Below are positions 1 through 8,535 of a stretch of 64,000 bases of DNA, piece by piece. The stretch is from Aneurinibacillus sp. Ricciae_BoGa-3. Its GTDB lineage: Bacteria > Bacillota > Bacilli > Aneurinibacillales > Aneurinibacillaceae. The notes beneath the pieces were generated by a model. It saw nothing but the letters and a program-made list of their open reading frames with translations. It had not been told where the DNA came from and made no database searches. Location: contig NZ_CP116887.1 in NCBI RefSeq assembly GCF_028421645.1, forward strand, positions 2,110,001 through 2,174,000, in the 5' to 3' direction. Every line of letters begins with the position of its first letter. The stretch's first letter is position 1. Made by a program: the position numbers and the translations under genes.

Positions 1-1072
1 AAGGCCTGAAGTTGGTGATTTTGCGCGGCAATATGATTCCACCGTTAAAGGAATGTCAAGTCACTTCATATGGTGTAATCGCTCTAAAGAATCTTTGACA
101 CTTAATCTCAAGAAACCAGAAGCGAAACAAGTTCTAGATGAGCTTCTCGAAAAGGCTGATGTATTCATACAAAACCTGGCACCAGGTGCTGTCCATCGAC
201 TGGGTTACAGCCCTGCTTCTTTACTAGAGAGGTATCCTGAACTCATCGTCTGCAGTATTTCAGGTTACGGTGAATCAGGTCCTTATCGTGATAAAAAGGC
301 GTATGACTTACTTATACAATGCGAAGCGGGTGTTGTCTCAATCACGGGGACTGAGGAAACTCCGTCTAAAACTGGTATCTCAATTGCAGATATTTGTGCG
401 GGGATGTATGCTTATTCAGGTATTTTGACAGCTTTACTTGCAAGGGCTAAATCAGGAAAAGGAACCATACTGGAAGTTTCTATGCTAGAAGCACTGGGGG
501 AATGGATGGGATATCCCATGTATTATGCGGGGTATGGGGGAAATGACCCCAAAAGAACGGGCGCGAGCCATGCAACAATTTATCCCTATGGATCTTTTCC
601 AACTGGAGATGGGAAAACAATTTTTCTCGGAATCCAAAATGAACGTGAGTGGGATCGTTTTTGTGAAAACGTATTACAACAGCCTAATTTAAAAGAAGAT
701 GCCAGGTTTATTAACAATTCGAACAGAGACTTAAATCGTCATCTTTTGAAACCTATTATTGACACGGCTTTTAAAAAACTAACGTCGGATGAGATTATTG
801 ATCGACTTGATACTGCCCAGATTGCAAATGCCCGCATGAATACAATGAAAGAGTTTTTTGAACATCCTCAGCTTGAGGCCCGTAATAGGTGGAGGACCAT
901 TGATTCGCCTGTTGGTCTACTTAGATCCCTGATTCCTCCTGTAACGATGAAGGAAATGGAAATCGTTATGAAGCCAATTCCAGAACTTGGAGAACACAAT
1001 GAACTTATTCTAAAAGAATTAGGCTTTGAAAAAGAAACAATTAATGACTGGCGTGAACAGGGTGTTATTTAG
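1..1072 (+). CDS. CaiB/BaiF family (class III) CoA-transferase, 5' end outside window
   Basis: Transfers CoA between carboxylic acids in the cytoplasm. The frame is open from base 2, and the residues before the first internal Met (base 53) read RPEVGDFARQYDS, the normal N-terminal stretch of this family, so the true start lies upstream. The AYDLLIQCEAG segment, the GISIADICAG segment (its Asp is probably the catalytic residue of the class) and SMLEALGEWMGYP are all visible. The last motif resembles family members acting on C4/C5 dicarboxylates such as citramalate, malate, mesaconate or itaconate; that assignment is from memory. The CitE-like lyase follows directly and would cleave the CoA ester made here. 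The family is certain, the substrate is inferred from the neighbours. Confidence 0.9.
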   Translation, partial: RPEVGDFARQYDSTVKGMSSHFIWCNRSKESLTLNLKKPEAKQVLDELLEKADVFIQNLAPGAVHRLGYSPASLLERYPELIVCSISGYGESGPYRDKKAYDLLIQCEAGVVSITGTEETPSKTGISIADICAGMYAYSGILTALLARAKSGKGTILEVSMLEALGEWMGYPMYYAGYGGNDPKRTGASHATIYPYGSFPTGDGKTIFLGIQNEREWDRFCENVLQQPNLKEDARFINNSNRDLNRHLLKPIIDTAFKKLTSDEIIDRLDTAQIANARMNTMKEFFEHPQLEARNRWRTIDSPVGLLRSLIPPVTMKEMEIVMKPIPELGEHNELILKELGFEKETINDWREQGVI

Positions 1073-1094
1073 AGGAGGAAAGGGTGAAGTCCCC

Positions 1095-1967
1095 ATGCAT
1101 GTTTTACGCAGCTGGTTGTTTGTTCCAGGTTCTGATTCGAAAAAAATTGAAAAAGCAAGGGAGTCATTGGCCGATGTTGTGATATTTGATTTAGAAGATG
1201 CAGTTTCTGTAAATGAAAAAAGTTCAGCAAGGAACAAAGTAAAAGAAGCTGTAAACACAAGAGACGGAAAATTAAAATATGTTCGAGTAAACAGTTTTTT
1301 TACCCCTTTTTTGATAGAAGATATAAATAGCATTGTAGGGGAAGGCTTGGCCGGAATAATTTTGCCCAAGTCAGAAAATAAGGAACAGTTATTACTAATC
1401 GATTACTTGATGAACCAGCTTGAACGCAACAAAAATCTAAAACAAAAAATAGAAATTATGCCCTTAATTGAATCCGCATGTGGTATATATAACGCCTATG
1501 AAATAGCACGGTCATGTGATCGTATACAACGGTTGGCTTTTGGCTCTGTTGACTTTGCACTCGATATAAATGCGGAACTGACAGAGGATGGAAACGAATT
1601 ATTATATGCCCGATCACAACTAGTGATTGCCTCAAGAGCAGCTGGTATCGAGCCGCCTATTGATGCCGTTTATCTAAACATAAAAGATACCGGTGGTTTA
1701 TGGAAAGAAACTCGTTTTGTAAAACAATTAGGATTTCAAGGGAAACTCGTCATTCATCCCAACCAAATTCAAACTGTAAATGAGGTTTTTGTGCCGAGCT
1801 TACAAGAAATAGAAGAGTCACAAATAATAGTCGAGGCCTATGGTAAAGCATTATCCGAGGGAATAGGTGTCGTTCAAGTAAAAGGGAAAATGGTCGATGT
1901 TCCAGTAATTGAACGCGCAAAAAAGATTATTGAAAAATCAGAATTCTTAAGCTCTTTAATCAAATGA
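1095..1967 (+). CDS. HpcH/HpaI (CitE-like) CoA-ester lyase, probable malyl-/citramalyl-CoA lyase
   Basis: TIM-barrel lyase of the CitE family, expected to split a beta-hydroxyacyl-CoA such as malyl-CoA or citramalyl-CoA into acetyl-CoA plus glyoxylate or pyruvate, using Mg2+. Family residues seen: LRSWLFVPGSD near residues 4-14, FDLEDAV at 31-37, Arg64 in YVRVN, the metal Glu in IES (126) and Asp in GSVDF (153). The length of 290 aa is typical. ATG 1095 is chosen because GAGGAGGAAAGG at 1072-1083 precedes it and the family normally begins just before the LRSWLFVPG segment; an in-frame ATG at 1026 would add 23 unrelated residues and overlap the transferase. No other citrate lyase subunits lie nearby, so this is a stand-alone CoA-ester lyase. 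Confidence 0.88.
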   Translation: MHVLRSWLFVPGSDSKKIEKARESLADVVIFDLEDAVSVNEKSSARNKVKEAVNTRDGKLKYVRVNSFFTPFLIEDINSIVGEGLAGIILPKSENKEQLLLIDYLMNQLERNKNLKQKIEIMPLIESACGIYNAYEIARSCDRIQRLAFGSVDFALDINAELTEDGNELLYARSQLVIASRAAGIEPPIDAVYLNIKDTGGLWKETRFVKQLGFQGKLVIHPNQIQTVNEVFVPSLQEIEESQIIVEAYGKALSEGIGVVQVKGKMVDVPVIERAKKIIEKSEFLSSLIK

Positions 1968-2041
1968 AAACGCTAACCAAACTAACCGGTATTACAAATG
2001 TTTACAACGTTAAATTTGCTCAATATATGGAGGGATAAAAA

Positions 2042-3382
2042 TTGAAGAGTAATTATCGTTATGTAATTATCGTTATGATCGCATTTGTAACCGGTATCAA
2101 TTATATCGATCGTGGTGCAATTGCTTATGCCCAAGAAGCCATTATTAAAGAATTTCACTTAAATCCAAAGACGTGGGGTGAAGTACTGGGTTACTTTGGA
2201 TATGGGTATATGATTGGGGCTTTTTTGGGAGGACTTCTTGCTGACCGAAAAGGACCGAAATTTGTTTGGATGTTAACCGGCACAGCATGGTCAGTTTTTG
2301 AAATAGCTACTGCATGGGCTGGAGATATTGGGATGGCTTTACTTGGTGGCTCGGCTCTTGTAGGGTTTGCCATATTTCGTATTTTGTTTGGGGCGGCTGA
2401 AGGTCCTGTGTTCTCTACAATTAATCGTACAATGGCAAACTGGGCGTCTCAAAAAGAAAGAGGATTTGCTTCTGCACTCGGACTGCTCGGAGTACCGCTC
2501 GGTGCTATGTTGACTGCGCCTATTGCCGTTGCTTTACTTTCGGTTACGCAATGGCGAATAATGTTTGTTATTCTAGGTCTGATTGGTATTATATGGGTTA
2601 TTATATGGGCGAAAATATTCACCAATCGTCCAGAAGAACACGCGAAGGTTTCAAAGGAGGAACTAGAAGAAATTCGTTCAGCAAAAGATTTGTTGCATAC
2701 TGAATTGACGCTGACGGAGTCAGAACAGGTAGCGGTACCATGGTACCATTTCTTCAAAAATCCAACATTGATTATGAATTCAATAGGATTCTTTGCTTTT
2801 CAATATGTGAATTTTCTCCTTCTAACTTGGACACCTAAATATCTACAGGATGTTTTCCATTTTAAACTTGGGTCTTTGTGGTATCTGGGTATGATTCCTT
2901 GGATTGGAGCATGTTTCACAGTTGTTCTTGGAGGAAAGATCTCGGATGCGTTGAGGCGAAAAACAGGAAGTCTTCGTGTAGCCCGTTCTGGGTTAGCCGC
3001 TGTTTCATTATTTCTTACGGCAATATGCTTTATATTGGTGCAGTTTGTTCATAGTGTTTCCGGTGTACTATTGTTAATGGCAATCGGTAATGCGTTTAAT
3101 TTCCTGCCAAATTCAATTTATTGGACGGTTATTATTGATACGGAACCCTCCAAAGCTGGCAGCTTCAGTGGTGTCACACACTTTATTATAAATATAGCAA
3201 CAATTGTAGCCCCTACATTGACGGGAGCGCTTGTTGCGAGTAATGGTTACGGGGGTATGTTTATAGCGGCTACAGTCGCTACCGTTATCGGAATGGTTGC
3301 CATGATTTTTGTTAAACCAGGCAGAACCAGTTCTAAAAAAGCGATTAATCCTGCACAAAATCCTTTGGGATTAACCAAATAA
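2042..3382 (+). CDS. MFS transporter, anion:cation symporter (ACS) type
   Basis: Twelve-helix membrane carrier of 446 aa, similar in layout to hexuronate/glucarate/dicarboxylate symporters. The N-terminal helix carries the GINYIDRGAIAYA signature, and the loop between helices 2 and 3 has GGLLADRKGPK, the MFS motif A. A charged central loop (residues about 195-230) separates the two halves. Start TTG 2042 follows GGAGGGATAAAAA. It lies between the CoA-ester lyase and sdhCAB, so it probably imports the organic acid used by this cluster. Two more ACS-type carriers occur at 45,987 and 61,503. The substrate is not readable from the sequence. Confidence 0.88.
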   Translation: MKSNYRYVIIVMIAFVTGINYIDRGAIAYAQEAIIKEFHLNPKTWGEVLGYFGYGYMIGAFLGGLLADRKGPKFVWMLTGTAWSVFEIATAWAGDIGMALLGGSALVGFAIFRILFGAAEGPVFSTINRTMANWASQKERGFASALGLLGVPLGAMLTAPIAVALLSVTQWRIMFVILGLIGIIWVIIWAKIFTNRPEEHAKVSKEELEEIRSAKDLLHTELTLTESEQVAVPWYHFFKNPTLIMNSIGFFAFQYVNFLLLTWTPKYLQDVFHFKLGSLWYLGMIPWIGACFTVVLGGKISDALRRKTGSLRVARSGLAAVSLFLTAICFILVQFVHSVSGVLLLMAIGNAFNFLPNSIYWTVIIDTEPSKAGSFSGVTHFIINIATIVAPTLTGALVASNGYGGMFIAATVATVIGMVAMIFVKPGRTSSKKAINPAQNPLGLTK

Positions 3383-3396
3383 ATTAATCTCTATTG

Positions 3397-3438
3397 AGGA
3401 AGGGGAAATACAGAGCCTACAATAATCCCCTTCCTTTT
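3397..3438 (+). terminator. Hairpin between MFS gene and sdhC
   Basis: AGGAAGGGGA (3397-3406) pairs with TCCCCTTCCT (3426-3435) over a 19-nt loop and is followed by only a short T run. It may be a weak terminator or attenuator that lowers read-through from the carrier gene into sdhCAB. Confidence 0.5.
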
Positions 3439-3464
3439 GATAGAAACTGTTAGGAGGGACAACC

Positions 3465-4067
3465 ATGGCGCGAAACTTTTTACTTACCCGTTTACACTCA
3501 TTAGCTGGAATTTTCCCCTTAGGGTTGTTTTTGATCGAACACTTATATTCAAACTCTGTAGCTATGTTTGGGGCAGTACAATATAACCAGCAAGTGGAGC
3601 GGCTACAGAGCATTCCATTTCTATCTGTAGTGGAGATAGTCCTTATTGCGATTCCCTTATTCTACCATGCCGTATTTGGTCTCTATTTTGCGTTTATCGC
3701 ACGTAATAATACTATTTCTTATTCTTACTCTAGAAATTGGATGTTTCTTCTCCAGCGATTGAGTGGCGTGGTTACTTTAATTTTTATTGTGTACCATCTT
3801 TGGGTTTTTCGAATTGCTCACCTTTTATTTGGTACTCCTATCGATTTCAATGTTGTACATACGCAATTGGCGAATCCATGGATTTTATCTTTTTACATTA
3901 TTGGTATTATGTCAACAACTTTTCACTTTTCAAATGGATTATGGGGCGCGCTTGTTACCTGGGGTATTACTGTAGGTCCAAAAGCTCAGCAAAAATCAGC
4001 CATGTTAGCTTATACGTTTTTTTTAATTTTAGGTGGCATTGGTATTGCGACTTTATTTAGCTTCTAG
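3465..4067 (+). CDS. sdhC: Succinate dehydrogenase cytochrome b558 membrane subunit
   Basis: Five-helix diheme membrane anchor of succinate:quinone reductase, 200 aa, the usual length for the Bacillus-type SdhC. It begins with RNFLLTRLHSLAGIFPLGLFLIEHL, where the early His residues match expected heme ligands, and further membrane His occur in FYHAVFG and VYHLWVF. Start ATG 3465 follows GGAGGGACAACC. It is the first gene of sdhCAB with short spacing to sdhA. The subunit anchors SdhAB and passes electrons to menaquinone. Confidence 0.95.
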   Translation: MARNFLLTRLHSLAGIFPLGLFLIEHLYSNSVAMFGAVQYNQQVERLQSIPFLSVVEIVLIAIPLFYHAVFGLYFAFIARNNTISYSYSRNWMFLLQRLSGVVTLIFIVYHLWVFRIAHLLFGTPIDFNVVHTQLANPWILSFYIIGIMSTTFHFSNGLWGALVTWGITVGPKAQQKSAMLAYTFFLILGGIGIATLFSF

Positions 4068-4079
4068 AGGGGGATAAAC

Positions 4080-5843
4080 ATGTCAAAGAAGAAATTTATT
4101 GTTGTGGGTGGCGGTCTAGCCGGACTGATGGCCGCCATTAAAATTGCTGAAGCGGGCGAATATGTACAGCTATTTTCTTTAGTTCCAGTCCGGCGTTCTC
4201 ACTCGGTTTGTGCACAAGGTGGAATTAATGGAGCGGTAAATACAAAAGGTGAAGGAGATTCGACGTGGGAGCATTTTGACGATACGATTTACGGAGGGGA
4301 CTTCTTAGCCAATCAACCGCCTGTAAAAGCCATGTGTGAGGCGGCTCCAGAAATTATTTACATGCTCGATCGAATGGGGGTTCAATTTAACCGAACACCT
4401 GAGGGAAACATCGATTTCCGCCGTCTTGGCGGTGCTAAATATTCTCGCACTGCTTTTGCAGGCGCTACTACCGGGCAGCAAATATTGTATGCGCTTGATG
4501 AACAGGTGCGTCGTTACGAAACCGAAGGATTTATCGATAAACTCGAACATTGGGAGTTGCTTTCCATTATTCAAGATGAGGATGGCCGATGCAGAGGAGT
4601 CACTGCCCAAAATCTTAAAGATATGAGTATACATAGTTTTTCTGCTGATGCAGTCATTATGGCAACCGGCGGAATCGGTATGATCTATAGGAAGAGCACA
4701 AATTCAGTAATTAACACAGGCAGTGCCCACAGTATTGCCTTTCAACACGGTGTTTATTATGCCAACGGAGAAATGATCCAGATCCATCCAAGTGCCATTC
4801 CAGGGGATGACAAACTTCGATTAATGAGTGAATCAGCCCGCGGTGAAGGTGGGCGTGTCTGGGTGTACAAAGACGGAAGGCCATGGTACTTTCTAGAAGA
4901 AAAGTATCCGGCTTATGGAAACCTAGTTCCCCGTGATATTGCAACACGGGAAATTTTTAGCGTTTGTGTTGACATGAAGTTAGGTGTAAATGGTGAAAAC
5001 ATGGTTTATTTAGATCTTTCTCATCTTCCGCCGGATAGATTAGAGCAAAAATTAGGTGGTATCTTAAATATTTATGAAAAATTCGTCGGAGATGATCCAA
5101 GAAAAGTCCCTATGAAAATTTTCCCAGCCATGCATTATTCTATGGGAGGACTATGGGTCGATTACAATCAAATGACTAACATGCCAGGATTATTCGCAGC
5201 AGGTGAATGTGAATATCAATATCATGGTGCTAACCGTCTGGGTGCTAACTCGTTAGTTTCAGCTATTTTTGGCGGAATGGTTGCAGGACCGAAGGCGCTG
5301 GAATATGTCAAAGGTCTTACTAAATTGACAGAGGATTTAAAAACAACCTTGTTCGATCAAGAATTAAAGAAACAAGAAAAGTGTTACGCTCAATTGTTAA
5401 CGAAAAATGGTAAAGAAAATCCCTACCGACTGCATGTAGAAATGAGTGATTGGATGGTTGAGAATGTCACGGTTGTTCGCTATAACGATCGATTGCTAAA
5501 AACTGATGAGAAACTCAAAGAACTGATGGAACGTTGGCATAACATCGGGTTAGATGATACAACGGGCTGGAATAATAAAACAGTTCCGTTTGTTCGCCAA
5601 CTATGGAATATGCTGCAGTTAGCAAGAGTGATTACACTTGGAGCCTATCATCGGAATGAAAGCCGCGGAGCCCACTATAAGCCGGAGTTTCCTTTGCGTG
5701 ACGATGAGAATTGGTTGAAAACAACGAAAGCACGATATACGCCTAATGGTCCTATTTTTGAATATGAACCGGTAGATTTGAGTTTAATTCCACCTAGAGC
5801 GCGCCGCTATGACGTTGCTAAAGAGGGGGCTTTGCAAAAATGA
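4080..5843 (+). CDS. sdhA: Succinate dehydrogenase flavoprotein subunit
   Basis: Catalytic FAD subunit that oxidises succinate to fumarate on the cytoplasmic face of the membrane. The Rossmann motif VVGGGLAGLMAA starts near residue 8, and HSVCAQGG at 41-48 contains the His that carries covalent FAD in this family. Downstream, HYSMGGLWVD and RLGANSLVSAIFGG belong to the FAD and capping domains. At 587 aa it matches the gram-positive type. Start ATG 4080 follows TAGAGGGGGATAAAC. The stop overlaps the sdhB start by 4 bp, so translation is probably coupled. The location beside fumarase and CoA-ester genes, not a typical housekeeping position, makes a second, substrate-induced copy possible. Confidence 0.96.
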   Translation: MSKKKFIVVGGGLAGLMAAIKIAEAGEYVQLFSLVPVRRSHSVCAQGGINGAVNTKGEGDSTWEHFDDTIYGGDFLANQPPVKAMCEAAPEIIYMLDRMGVQFNRTPEGNIDFRRLGGAKYSRTAFAGATTGQQILYALDEQVRRYETEGFIDKLEHWELLSIIQDEDGRCRGVTAQNLKDMSIHSFSADAVIMATGGIGMIYRKSTNSVINTGSAHSIAFQHGVYYANGEMIQIHPSAIPGDDKLRLMSESARGEGGRVWVYKDGRPWYFLEEKYPAYGNLVPRDIATREIFSVCVDMKLGVNGENMVYLDLSHLPPDRLEQKLGGILNIYEKFVGDDPRKVPMKIFPAMHYSMGGLWVDYNQMTNMPGLFAAGECEYQYHGANRLGANSLVSAIFGGMVAGPKALEYVKGLTKLTEDLKTTLFDQELKKQEKCYAQLLTKNGKENPYRLHVEMSDWMVENVTVVRYNDRLLKTDEKLKELMERWHNIGLDDTTGWNNKTVPFVRQLWNMLQLARVITLGAYHRNESRGAHYKPEFPLRDDENWLKTTKARYTPNGPIFEYEPVDLSLIPPRARRYDVAKEGALQK

Positions 5844-6592
5844 GCCAGTCTAAAATCATTCAGTTACGTATTAAACGGCAAGATGGGAAAGGGAGTTCGC
5901 CCTACTGGGAAGAATTTGAGGTGCCGTATCGCCCGGGAATGAATGTAATTTCAGCATTAATGGAAATTCAACGTAACCCAATTAATCAAAAAGGACAGCA
6001 GGTTCGTTCTATTACATGGGAATATAATTGCCTTGAAGAAGTATGTGGGGCCTGTTCAATGCGAATCAATGGGAAAGTTCGACAAGCGTGTTCGGCCCTG
6101 ATTGATAAATTAGAACAGCCGATTACACTGGAACCAATGAGTACGTTTCCTGTTGAAAAAGATCTAGCTGTAGACCGTTCAAGTATGTTTGAAGCTTTAA
6201 AGACGGTAAAGGCGTGGATACCTATAGATGGAACTTATCCATTAGGAACAGGTCCTAAAATTTCTCCTGAAGACCAGCAGTGGGCATATGAGTTTTCAAC
6301 ATGTATGACTTGCGGGTGCTGCTTGGAAGCCTGTCCAAATGTTAATGATCGTTCCTCATACTTGGGACCGCAAGCTCTTGTACAGGCTTATTATTTTAAT
6401 ATGCATCCTACAGGGAGTATGCAAAAGGAGAAGCGTTTAGACGCGGTCACAAGCGATAGCGGCATCAGTAATTGTGGGAACTCTCAGAATTGTGTACAGG
6501 TATGTCCTAAAGAAATCCCGTTAACAACGGCGTTGGCGCAACTAAATCGGGATGCGAACAAAGCGGCCTTGAAACGATTGTTTAAGTTTTAA
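5840..6592 (+). CDS. sdhB: Succinate dehydrogenase iron-sulfur subunit
   Basis: Electron-transfer subunit linking SdhA flavin to SdhC heme. The Cys ligands are complete: C64, C69, C72 and C84 for the 2Fe-2S centre, CMTCGCCLEACP at 155-166 for 4Fe-4S with C222 of QVCPKEIP, and C212/C218 in the 3Fe-4S region. Length 250 aa is normal. The ATG lies inside the last codons of sdhA (ATGA overlap). Fumarase follows after about 80 bp, so succinate oxidation and fumarate hydration are encoded together. Confidence 0.95.
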   Translation: MSQSKIIQLRIKRQDGKGSSPYWEEFEVPYRPGMNVISALMEIQRNPINQKGQQVRSITWEYNCLEEVCGACSMRINGKVRQACSALIDKLEQPITLEPMSTFPVEKDLAVDRSSMFEALKTVKAWIPIDGTYPLGTGPKISPEDQQWAYEFSTCMTCGCCLEACPNVNDRSSYLGPQALVQAYYFNMHPTGSMQKEKRLDAVTSDSGISNCGNSQNCVQVCPKEIPLTTALAQLNRDANKAALKRLFKF

Positions 6593-6674
6593 ATATAAAG
6601 CTATCTCCCCGGACCAGATATGGAGGGAAGTTTTGGATAAATACAAGCGATGGAATAGGAGAGTGGATTCAATT

Positions 6675-7517
6675 ATGAGGGAAGTTACCTATGAGCAAAT
6701 TGTAAATGCTGTAAAAATTTTATGTATGGATGCCAATTATCATTTAAATAATGATGTTGTTTTAGCGTTTAGGGATGCAATTAGAAAGGAGCAGTCCGAA
6801 GTAGGGAAAGAAGTACTTAATCAGCTTGTTCAGAATGCTGAAATAGCAGCAACTGAAAAAGTCCCAATGTGTCAGGATACTGGAATGGCCGTCTTTTTTG
6901 TTGAATTGGGCCAGGAATGCCATATTACAGGTGGCAGTCTGTATGATGCGATTAATGAAGGAATTCGTGAAGGTTATAGAGATGGTTATTTGCGTTCCTC
7001 TATTGTTCAGGACCCATTGCAGCGAAAAAATACGGGAGACAATACACCAGGGATCGTTCATGTAGAACTTACAGAGGGAGAACAATGTAAAATTCACATG
7101 ACCGCAAAAGGGTTTGGCAGTGAAAATATGAGTAGGTTAAAAATGCTCAAGCCTGCTGATGGTATCGAAGCAGTTAAAGGATTTGTTTTAGAAACCGTAC
7201 AATTAGCAGGACCAAATGCATGCCCTCCAATGGTAGTAGGGGTTGGACTTGGAGGCAATTTCGAAAAGGCTGCCTATCTGGCCAAAAAATCATTGCTTAG
7301 ACCCATTGGCGAAAAAAACCGTAGAGAAGATATAGCAAATCTTGAACAAGAACTTATCGAAAAAGTCAATAAGTTGGGAATAGGGCCACAGGGGATGGGT
7401 GGCACAACGACTGCTTTGGATGTACATATCGAAGTGTTTGCCACCCATATTGCCGGTTTGCCCATTGCTGTCAATATCAATTGCCATGCAAGCAGGCATA
7501 AAACGGCACACTTGTAG
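6675..7517 (+). CDS. Class I fumarate hydratase / mesaconase, alpha subunit
   Basis: Iron-sulfur hydro-lyase subunit (fumarase/tartrate dehydratase alpha family), 280 aa. The three Cys expected to hold the 4Fe-4S cluster are C66 in VPMCQDTG, C183 in GPNACPP and C270 in NINCHASRH. It works with the beta subunit encoded 11 bp downstream. ATG 6675 gives the family-typical start MREVTYEQI and has AGGAG at 6657-6661; a TTG at 6633 behind GGAGGG would add 14 residues and cannot be excluded. Class I fumarases can also hydrate mesaconate to citramalate, which fits the adjacent CoA-transferase and lyase. Confidence 0.92.
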   Translation: MREVTYEQIVNAVKILCMDANYHLNNDVVLAFRDAIRKEQSEVGKEVLNQLVQNAEIAATEKVPMCQDTGMAVFFVELGQECHITGGSLYDAINEGIREGYRDGYLRSSIVQDPLQRKNTGDNTPGIVHVELTEGEQCKIHMTAKGFGSENMSRLKMLKPADGIEAVKGFVLETVQLAGPNACPPMVVGVGLGGNFEKAAYLAKKSLLRPIGEKNRREDIANLEQELIEKVNKLGIGPQGMGGTTTALDVHIEVFATHIAGLPIAVNINCHASRHKTAHL

Positions 7518-7528
7518 GAGGGGTCGAG

Positions 7529-8083
7529 ATGTCGACAAAGCAAATTTCAATTCCTTTTGTACACAATGATCTCCTGGCGTTACGTACAGGTGAAAGGGTG
7601 GAATTATCGGGTATATTATATACTGCCCGTGATGCGGCGCATAAGCGTATGATTGAAACGTTAGAAGAAGGGGGGGCGTTGCCTATAGATGTTAAAGACC
7701 AAACCATTTATTATGTAGGGCCAACTCCTCCCAAACCCGGTTCAGTGATTGGCTCCGCGGGTCCAACCACCAGTGGTCGAATGGATAAATATGCGCCAAT
7801 ATTGATAGAGCTAGGACTAAAAGGGATGATTGGTAAGGGAAAACGTAATCAGGAAGTGAAAGACTCTATGATTAAACATCAAGCTGTTTATTTTGCAGCG
7901 GTAGGAGGGGCAGCTGCTCTAATAGCAAAGACTATTAAATCATCCCAGGTTGTAGCATATGAGGATCTGGGGACAGAAGCCATCTATCGTCTTGAAGTAG
8001 AGAAGTTTCCGGTAATCGTCATAAATGATGTATATGGAGGCGACCTTTATCAAGAAGGTCAAGCTAACTTTCGTGTAGAATAA
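7529..8083 (+). CDS. Class I fumarate hydratase / mesaconase, beta subunit
   Basis: Swivelling-domain subunit of 184 aa that completes the two-subunit class I fumarase. It contains the family motif VGPTPPKPGSVIGSAGPTTSGRMD and the LGLKGMIGKG segment. Start ATG 7529 follows GGAGGGGTCGAG. Spacing of 11 bp from the alpha gene shows a single operon. The split two-gene form (homologous to E. coli TtdA/TtdB) is common in Firmicutes and clostridia. Preference for fumarate, mesaconate or tartrate cannot be told from sequence alone. Confidence 0.92.
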   Translation: MSTKQISIPFVHNDLLALRTGERVELSGILYTARDAAHKRMIETLEEGGALPIDVKDQTIYYVGPTPPKPGSVIGSAGPTTSGRMDKYAPILIELGLKGMIGKGKRNQEVKDSMIKHQAVYFAAVGGAAALIAKTIKSSQVVAYEDLGTEAIYRLEVEKFPVIVINDVYGGDLYQEGQANFRVE

Positions 8084-8135
8084 TTATAAAAACTATATAA
8101 AATGAACCCCAGTGGGAATTAAAGAGGTGCTGCAG

Positions 8136-8426
8136 ATGATGGATCAGATCCTTCATGATTTAAAGACATTGTCACCTGAGCAATTAAATGAAATACAACG
8201 GGTAATCCAAGCTTATAAAGGTTCGTTAGAAAATAGCCAAATTGGGGTCGGAAATCTTCATTATGAGATGAACTTTTTAAAAAGGGGGAAAGGGGATAAA
8301 CTATTTGCCAAGACGCATTTTTTACACTGGGGAAGAACAACCATAGTAGCACAGTGTACCATTGAAGATCAGGAGGGTGATGCAGTAGCCCATGCATTAG
8401 GGACATTTTATGTTAAAACATTATAA
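8136..8426 (+). pseudogene. PaaI-type hotdog thioesterase with in-frame internal deletion
   Basis: The C-terminal half reads like the last three strands of a PaaI-type acyl-CoA thioesterase (residues with GKGDKLFAKTHFLHWGR and ALGTFYV). The N-terminal 30 residues resemble the leader helix of longer family members (LSPEQLNEIQRV). The middle, which should hold the HGG motif and the central hotdog helix, is missing: residues QAYKGSLENSQ run directly into IGVGNLHYEMNF. At 96 aa it is about 45 residues short. The frame remains open and the ribosome site AAAGAGGTG (8121-8129) before ATG 8136 is intact, so a small protein may still be made, but it should lack thioesterase activity. Confidence 0.65.
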
Positions 8427-8441
8427 ATATAACTGAAGAAA

Positions 8442-8500
8442 AAGCCTGTATCAACCAGTGGTTTGTTCATTAAGAATACAGGTTTCAAGGATACAGGCTT
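8442..8500. terminator. Inverted repeat between convergent genes
   Basis: AAGCCTGTATC (8442-8452) and GATACAGGCTT (8490-8500) are perfect 11-bp inverted repeats; a partial third copy, AATACAGG, lies in the loop. The site sits between the thioesterase remnant (+) and a CoA-transferase (-). It probably ends transcription from both sides, although the T runs are weak. Confidence 0.5.
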
Positions 8501-8535
8501 CGTTACCAAAGATAAATTAGACTACAGAAAGTAAA

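Noticed and set aside
53..1072. Start of the first CoA-transferase at ATG 53
   Set aside because: The residues encoded by bases 2-52 are a conserved family segment, so the gene begins before the window.
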